Below, piece by piece: positions 7,698 to 13,091 of a DNA stretch of 13,091 nt. The stretch covers positions 1 through 13,091 of the forward strand of contig NWUY0300043688.1 of assembly GCA_004151065.3 (NCBI GenBank). The letters run 5' to 3'. Origin of the DNA: Larix sibirica. Its lineage: Eukaryota; Streptophyta; Pinopsida; Pinales; Pinaceae. A program made the translations under genes and the position numbers. Numbering within the stretch: position 1 is the first letter of the stretch; every line of letters starts with the position of its first letter. The notes below the pieces were generated by a model. That model had not been told where the DNA came from, did no database searches, and worked only from the letters and a program-made list of their open reading frames with translations.

Positions 7698-7978
7698 TCA
7701 TGTTAATATGTGGTGTTTATAAGTTGTTGAATTAAGTTTGATAAACGTTTAAATTATCATAGTGTTGGGTATGAAACTATGAAATCCAAAGGTAACAAAA
7801 ATAAAAGAGATCTTTTATAGTGTTCTTCAAAATATTTATACCTTGATGATGATAAATTCTAACATGTTGTCAAAATACAAATTGATATATACAAAACTTG
7901 TAGTAAAAGTAAGAATATATCGGAGAACTTTTGTTGTCCTTATAGTAAAAGTAAGAATATTTTCGATGCCCTTTTCTC

Positions 7979-9391
7979 TTGCCAAGATCAAAATTATTCC
8001 AAGTGGTCGCATATAAGTGTTTGGCATTGGCATTGTCCTTTGAAACTCATCATGTTCTCTCGGGTTGGCTTTGGATTAAATGGAAAATCGGCAACGGTGC
8101 GGAGCTTCTTGTCGGGGTGGATCCCTTCATCGGGGATGAAGGTAGTTATCGGCTTCCTCTGGATCTTATAGCAGAGCTACATAGCAGAAGGTTAATGGTC
8201 CTTTCTCAGTTCTTCATTTCTGGAAGGGATGTTCCTCTAGACTGCTGGAGATCAGCGGCTGATCTAAATCTCCCTCCTAGATGGCACATGGAGGGGGATC
8301 GTTATGTTAATAATCTTGCTTTCTCGGTAATTAGGCTCAGTGATTCTGCAGACCAGCTGGTTTGGGACAGCCCTGGGTCTATGGGCATTCTGTCTGTTAG
8401 GAATGCATATAACACAGTGGCCTCCTTCGGGTCAAATCCTTCGATTATTAGCTGGTGGCATAAAACGATTTGACGCTGGAACCTGCCTCTTAAGAATAAA
8501 TGTTTTTTATGGTTTTGCCTCCAAAATAAAATCTTAACTTGGCCAAATATCCAGAGGAGGGGTTATTCTGGCCCTGGTATGTGCATCCTATGTCGCGCAG
8601 CTTAAGAGGATCTACATCATCTCTTTATTCATTGCAGATATGTTAAAGCGGTTTGGATTCTTTTTCAAGATTGGTTCCAGGTTCGGGATTTCCTTTGTGG
8701 GTTTGATTTAATGGATTGTCTGCATCTGTGGTTTTGTAACGGTGGAAACTAGAGCCTCCTTCCTCTCTTCATGATCACCGGTATTTGGAGAACTAGGAAT
8801 TTGGGCATCTTTGAGGACTCTCTGCCTTCGGTCGAGTCCACGGTTCGCAGAGTCTTGTTTCACTGGAATGCTCAGCCAACTGCGATGAGAATTAGAAAGA
8901 CTCGTCGGATCACTTTACCCAGGCTGGAGGAGGGATTTATTCACGGTTTCTTCGATGGCGCATCTCAGTTGGGGATTTGTGGAGCTAGGGTTTTCTTCAG
9001 CATTCAACAAAACCACAACATTAAAATCACGATAAGCCTTGGCAGCGGGAATGGTTTAAAGGCAGAGATCTTGGCGTTGAGGTGCCTGCTATGGTATGCG
9101 CGCAGAAGGGGCTTCCTTTCTCTCATCATTTATGGAGACTCTCAAGTAACTGTTAATTGGTTTAACGGAATACACGATGTCAGTGCGACTACTTTGGAGC
9201 CATGGTTGGAGGAAATCAGGAGTCTTAGTGCTGGTTTCGTCTCGATTGAATGTCAACACATCTACATGGAAGTTAATGCTGCTGCCGACCAGCTTTTTAA
9301 AGAGGCGCTGGGTCCGATTACTGGAAGCATGCATTTCACTGAATTTTGGGATAGTCTGATCGTGGATCAAGGGAGTATCTCTACCTTTTGA
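7979..9391 (+). pseudogene. LINE ORF2 C-terminus: connection end, zf-RVT, RNase H
   Basis: One frame runs the whole length with three stops and no frameshift: TGA 8471, TAA 8603 and TAG 8750 (the last in a GN-W-S context, TGG to TAG). The left part, WLWIKWKIGNGAELLVGVDP, is the conserved segment after the RT thumb in plant L1 LINEs. Next comes the zf-RVT zinc finger: WNLPLKNKCFLW, TWPNIQRRG, CILC and HHLFIHC supply the Cys-Cys-His-Cys pattern. From 8771, IWRTRN leads into a plant LINE RNase H domain. Its D-E-D-D tetrad is complete: D in FFDGAS (8954), E in KAEILAL (9065), D in YGDSQV (9137) and D in AADQLFKEA (9287). The protein would degrade RNA in the RNA-DNA hybrid during reverse transcription. 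The upstream endonuclease and RT are absent, so the copy is 5'-truncated. Confidence 0.9.
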
Positions 9392-9663
9392 CGGGCCAGG
9401 TTGATGGTTTGGTATTGATCTAAGTTTCCAGACTCTTGCCTTGCGTTACAGTCTTTCTATGCATCCAGCTTAAGGTTTGAAGGTGGACCGCTCGGTTATA
9501 GTTGCGCTTTCAGTTAGCCATGGTGTTTTTCTCTGTTTCAGTTTCGAGCTCGTTTGTATTCTCGTTACAGCTGTTCTTTTTAGTATGTATGTAATTTTCT
9601 TGATGTAACCGGGTCATTATTCTCGTAATACTAAGTTACATATTTTTCCTTTGGAAAAAAAAA
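9392..9663 (+). mobile_element. 3' UTR and poly(A) end of the plus-strand LINE
   Basis: After the TGA closing the RNase H frame, 260 bp of T-rich non-coding sequence ends in TTTTTCCTTTGG followed by A9 at 9655-9663. This is the usual tail of a plant L1 element and marks its 3' border. Sequence directly after the tail (CGACCTTC...) is coding sequence of another LINE on the opposite strand. A target-site duplicate of those bases was not found left of 7979. Confidence 0.8.
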
Positions 9664-11783
9664 CGACCTTCAAGAAATCCAATAGGGGAGGAGAAAACTT
9701 ATAGAAGTTATCCCCCAAACAAAAGGAACAAGGCCACAAAAAGATCTTTTTACCATCACCTATCCGCCAACAACTGGAAAATCCATGGAAATATTCTGCT
9801 AAATATTGGATATATTCCTTTTTGACGGCCCTTCGACCCTACACCATTTTTCGACAGAAAGAGATTTTAAATACTTGCTCGTCAAATACTTTTTGAAGCC
9901 AAGGTCGTCCCAAAATGAAAAATATTTTTCAGACCCCAACCCCCCAATTGTTTAGGGAGGCAAGTGTCCTCCAATCTACCAAGTGGAAAGATTCCTTCTT
10001 ATGAGTCCTTGACCACAAGAAGGAAAATCATTTTTGTCGAATCTTGTTGAGGATAGACTTTGGATATATTCCAGAGATAACACATAGGAATGTTCTCAAG
10101 AACCAATTTGACTAGTATCAATTCGCCCCCAAGGGACAAGCATCGATAGGACCAAATATCTAACTTTTTGTCATTTTTCTTAAGCTACCAAAGCTAATCT
10201 TCCTTGCAGTAATGGTTGGGTTTAATTAAATAGCCCAGGTATTTGCAGCCTCCATTCAATGGAAACATTTGAAAATGAAAGATATTTTGAATCTGATCTT
10301 TTGAAGCATCATTCAATCTATTCTCTAGGAAAGAGGATTTAGAGGGACTGATAACCATACTTAAGGTTGCACAAAAAAGCTCCAAAATATATTTGAAAGC
10401 TATCCATTCTAGTAACAAGCCTTTACCAAAGAGAAGAACATCGTATACAAACAATAGATGTTTTATCAAGATGTTGTCTGAGACTTTGATCCCACGAATT
10501 TTGCCTTCCATTTTGGCTTTCAATGAGCTTACTAAGGCCGTCCATAATCAATAAGAAAAGAAGAGGGGATAATGGGCATCCTTGACAAAGACCCCGAGAG
10601 CAATTGAAGAAATTTATTGGAGCTCCATTTAATAATACCGCAAAGTTTGTAGAGAATACACAGGCCATGATCCAGTTGGTAACCTCCAAAGGAAGGCCAA
10701 TTTGGAGGACTAATCGAAGAAAGGTCCAATCCACCCTAACATAGGCTTTCATGAGATGTAACTTGAGGATTAGAGCTTTCAATTTATTAGTCTTGATAGA
10801 ATGAAACCCCTCTTGAGCCACACCTATGGCATCCTAATTTCCCTTTTATTGACAAAGCGAAATTGCTCCTTTGAAACATGCCATCTCAATTGCTATAACT
10901 TTAGATATCATCTTGTAAACAAGATTACAATATGAGATGGGTCTGAAATCATCAAATGAAGAGGGGTGAGAGCTCTTTAGAATTAGAGCTAAAAAGGTTG
11001 CATTCAGAGCCCCAAGAATCATCCCCTTTATTCTAGATTCTTCCACAACCGCCAGAAGTTAAGGACCAATCATGTCAAAAAAATCCAGGAAGAATTCTAC
11101 TATCCAACCATTCGGTCCAGGACTCTCGTCTTTTGCAAAACCATGTAAAATGTTTTATATTTCATCCATAGTGATAGGAGCTACTAAATTGTGACCTTCA
11201 TCAAGGGAGAAGAATCTAGGATACATTGAATCACTTTCATTTGGTTGGCAACAAAAACCTGTGAAGAAGCATGAAAGAGGGAACTAAAATGAGAAATTGC
11301 AGTATCCTCCAGATCTCTTTTGGCTAAAATAGATCAACCATTTGGACCCTTTAATTCCCAAATGGTATTTATGATTCTCCCGTTCTTTGCAAATTTGTGG
11401 AAGAAAGATGTTTTACAATAGCCTTGAGAGATCCAAGTAGCTCCACTTTTCAAATCCATGGACATCTCCTCCAATCTAAGAATCTATTCCTTGCACTCAA
11501 ATAGGGGGCCAATAATAGTCTTTTCATTTTTAGTGAGGATACAATCCCGTGCGTAGAGGAACACATGATGAATCTTTTGATCAATATCAATCAATTCTGC
11601 TTTAATAGATTTTTTCTTTTCTTTTTCCCAAATTGAAACCTCTGCCTTCAGATTCTTTAGCTTATGAATCAGAGAGTGCATAGGGGATACTTCAATTGCA
11701 CTAGAATGCCATTTGGAGAGAACCAAATCTGTGAAATCCCTTTCAAGTAACCAAGAATGATTAAATTTAAAAGGAAAAAACGT
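9664..11783 (-). pseudogene. LINE ORF2 middle: linker, reverse transcriptase, connection (broken)
   Basis: After a frameshift near 11780 the linker reads FPFKFNHSWLLERDFTDLVL, then a Lys-rich helix (11726-11484). The RT follows: RIKGMILGALNATFLALILK and SSFDDFRPISYCNLVYK (stop TAA 11061 upstream), a two-shift patch near 10840-10880, then ALILKLHLMKAYVRVDW (motif A), RGLCQGCPLSPLLF (motif B) and, after a frameshift near 10525, HLLFVYDVLLFG (motif C) and GGCKYLGYLIKPN (motif E). The thumb and connection continue through KQLGGWGLKNIFHFG and RIGDGKKI to the break at 9664. Motif A Asp is His (10758) and motif C reads V-Y-D instead of A-D-D, so catalysis is lost. About ten residues seem deleted after KVIAIE. 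Function when intact: copying the LINE RNA at the nicked target. Confidence 0.92.
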
Positions 11784-11789
11784 TTTTCA

Positions 11790-12493
11790 GGGTCAACTCC
11801 AGTTGAAGAATCACATACATATGGTTAGAAATATCTACATTTTCTATTCATGATCTATACCTGCTATACTTGTGAAGAATGGCCTCTGAAACCAAAAAAA
11901 TTGTTTATTCACTTGGCAATGCCCTCTACCCCTAAACAACCATTCTTCTAGGAGGGGATCATAGGAGAAGGAACCATGTCGATGAGATCCATATAAGAGA
12001 ACATATCTCTGAAGTAAGTTGCCAATGGGTTGCTCCTCACCCTAGATCCCCAGATATCTCTATCGGAGTTTGTGAGATTTAAGTCACCTCGGAAGATGAG
12101 GTTCCCTAAAGAAAAAACCCCATTCGCTTTGACAACATCCCCCAAAAAATGACGATTATAGTACAGACTGTAGCAATTCTCTACATAGAAAGAAAATGAT
12201 AGGTCCACAGAGCAACCGATAAGCAATATCTCGACAACAGACAAGTATGGACATAGACATACAATGAGAGGGTTCCAAGCTAAGAGCAAACCCCCAGACA
12301 AACCAACTGAGTTAGTGGAACAAAAATGCCAACCAGGGAGGAAATGGGAGTAAACCTCTCGAGCCTTTTCACCATAAGTCATTGTCTTCTGAAATTTTAT
12401 AATGTCCGGATTAACTAAAGAAAGAAAATGATGGAGGGATAATGATTTTGAGAGACCCCCCACTCCCCTAACATTAAGGGAAACCATAATCAT
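11790..12493 (-). pseudogene. LINE ORF2 N-terminus: AP-like endonuclease (broken)
   Basis: ORF2 starts at the ATG overlapping the ORF1 stop. Landmarks in order are MVSLNVRGVGG (family SWNVRG), NPDIIKFQKT (family PDIxxLQET), VGLSGGLLLAWNP, IFRGDLNLTNSDRDIWGSR (family GGDFN) and LIDMVPS. A TAG at 11950 replaces the expected Trp before KNGCLGVEGIAK, and a TGA follows at 11911. DISNHM, matching the SDH motif, appears in a second frame near 11835. The active-site Glu of QET is Lys here (codon 12388-12386, GAG to AAG), Trp of SWN is Leu, and Asp of SDH is Asn, so the enzyme would be inactive. In its active form it nicks the target DNA for target-primed reverse transcription. Confidence 0.88.
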
Positions 12494-13089
12494 TTCTTCA
12501 CTCGAGCAAGGGATTTGTGCGCTCTAAGGGCCCCAAGTTTAATAGAAGAAATGAGCCAAGGAAAGGCGTCACTTGCAGTTGCATCTTCATAAGAATATAG
12601 AGGGGAAATCCCTCACGAAATCCCCAGGATCCAAACTGCCGAAAACAACACCTTCCTTAGTGCATTTGTCTCTAATCCTTGTCGATTTATGCACAACAAT
12701 TTTTTCAGAGGACAAATCAACCCAATGATCTCCACCCCTTTCATAGACAAAATGGGCGAGGTACCATCAAAAGTCTGTAATGGTTTTTTCATTAACATGT
12801 CTTTAAACGAAGGGACCAATGAGGAAAAAAATTCCTCTAGAGCCTGCGACTCCAAAGGATCCACCTAAGCATCTTCCACAATTCAACACGATTCCCTGTG
12901 TTCAAGGGAAACAAAGCACTCAGACTGATTAGTAGACAACTGATCCGAAAGGAGAGTCTCCACATCATAAGGATGATTCACCAAACCTTGACCCCGGGAA
13001 TAAGAAGAAACTGGGACATATAGGAGAGGAATAACATGCACAACATAACACAATAGACACAAAGAATTTCCTCGGGGAAACCATAAAGG
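12490..13089 (-). pseudogene. LINE ORF1 C-terminal part (broken)
   Basis: A single frame stays open from the right edge to a TGA at 12492-12490, apart from three stops: TGA 12885, TAG 12867 and TGA 12615. The last is consistent with a CGA-to-TGA change. The peptide includes GLVNHPYDVETLLSDQLS, then DPLESQALEEFFSSLVPSF and FKDMLMKKPLQTFDG, and ends HKSLARVKK. In plant LINEs ORF1 encodes an RNA-binding chaperone, often with a CCHC knuckle. No knuckle is visible in this C-terminal part, so the assignment rests on position and frame. Its stop overlaps the ORF2 start in ATGA (12493-12490). Confidence 0.65.
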
Positions 13090-13091
13090 AG

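Larger units (their letters stand above)
6966..7978. other. AT-rich intergenic stretch, no gene seen
   Basis: Very AT-rich DNA between the gene relic and the plus-strand LINE. It holds two tandem duplications listed separately and a short direct repeat TAGTAAAAGTAAGAATAT (near 7901 and 7943) just before the LINE. No open frame of note was seen. No continuation of the minus-strand LINE was recognised just left of the plus-strand LINE, where a simple nested insertion would require it. Confidence 0.6.
9664..13091 (-). mobile_element. Second LINE (plant L1 type), minus strand, both ends missing
   Basis: Reading leftwards from the right edge, the element carries the end of ORF1, then ORF2 with AP-like endonuclease, linker, reverse transcriptase and the start of the connection region. 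Its 5' end is outside the window. Its zf-RVT, RNase H, 3' UTR and tail are missing, because homology stops at 9664 where the plus-strand LINE's A tail begins. At that point it reads GDNFYKFSPPLLDFLKV, homologous to the segment near the start of the plus-strand copy, so the two elements are related. Multiple stops and frameshifts show long inactivity. Confidence 0.9.

Noticed and set aside
9089-9370. Minus-strand frame of 93 codons
   Set aside because: It is the antisense shadow of the RNase H domain, which has clear family motifs on the plus strand.
7979-13091. Single LINE with 5' inversion by twin priming
   Set aside because: In twin priming the inverted 5' part lies upstream of the 3' part. 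Here it lies beyond the poly(A) tail, and both copies contain the same homologous segment, so these are two elements.

Overview
The window is nuclear DNA of a land plant, most likely a seed plant with a large, repeat-rich genome. The reasons are an LTR retrotransposon end, two decayed plant-type L1 LINEs with an added RNase H domain, AT-rich non-coding stretches, and a telo-box-driven U14 snoRNA locus. A gymnosperm is possible but cannot be shown from the sequence. No intact protein-coding gene was found; nearly all the longer reading frames are transposon relics or chance.

Layout, left to right. (1) Positions 1-1923 are the 3' end of an LTR retrotransposon: non-coding or decayed internal DNA, a polypurine tract at 871-880, and a complete LTR at 881-1923 bounded by TGTAGTGT...ACACTACA with an internal TATA box. 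(2) Positions 2536-3013 are the most interesting part. Two telo-box clusters are followed by a U14-type box C/D snoRNA (2687-2814), and 123 bp later by a second C/D snoRNA (2938-3013) that appears to carry two 25S rRNA guides. This is the plant pattern of a Pol II snoRNA cluster cut from one precursor. (3) Positions 3840-7700 are AT-rich and packed with two- and three-copy tandem duplications of many unit sizes (19 to about 100 bp), plus a 240-bp block duplicated 514 bp apart. A decayed, intron-containing gene relic of unknown identity lies on the minus strand (about 5840-6513). (4) Positions 7979-9663 are the 3' part of a 5'-truncated LINE on the plus strand: end of the connection region, zf-RVT zinc finger, RNase H, 3' UTR and A9 tail. 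(5) Positions 9664-13091 are a second LINE on the minus strand, running from the right edge leftwards: end of ORF1, then ORF2 with endonuclease, reverse transcriptase and connection region. It is cut exactly where the plus-strand A tail begins.

Both LINEs are dead. The plus copy has three in-frame stops but keeps all four RNase H acidic residues. The minus copy has stops, frameshifts and substitutions at the endonuclease glutamate and at two reverse transcriptase catalytic aspartates. The snoRNA pair is the only part with a likely present function, guiding 2'-O-methylation and processing of rRNA in the nucleolus.
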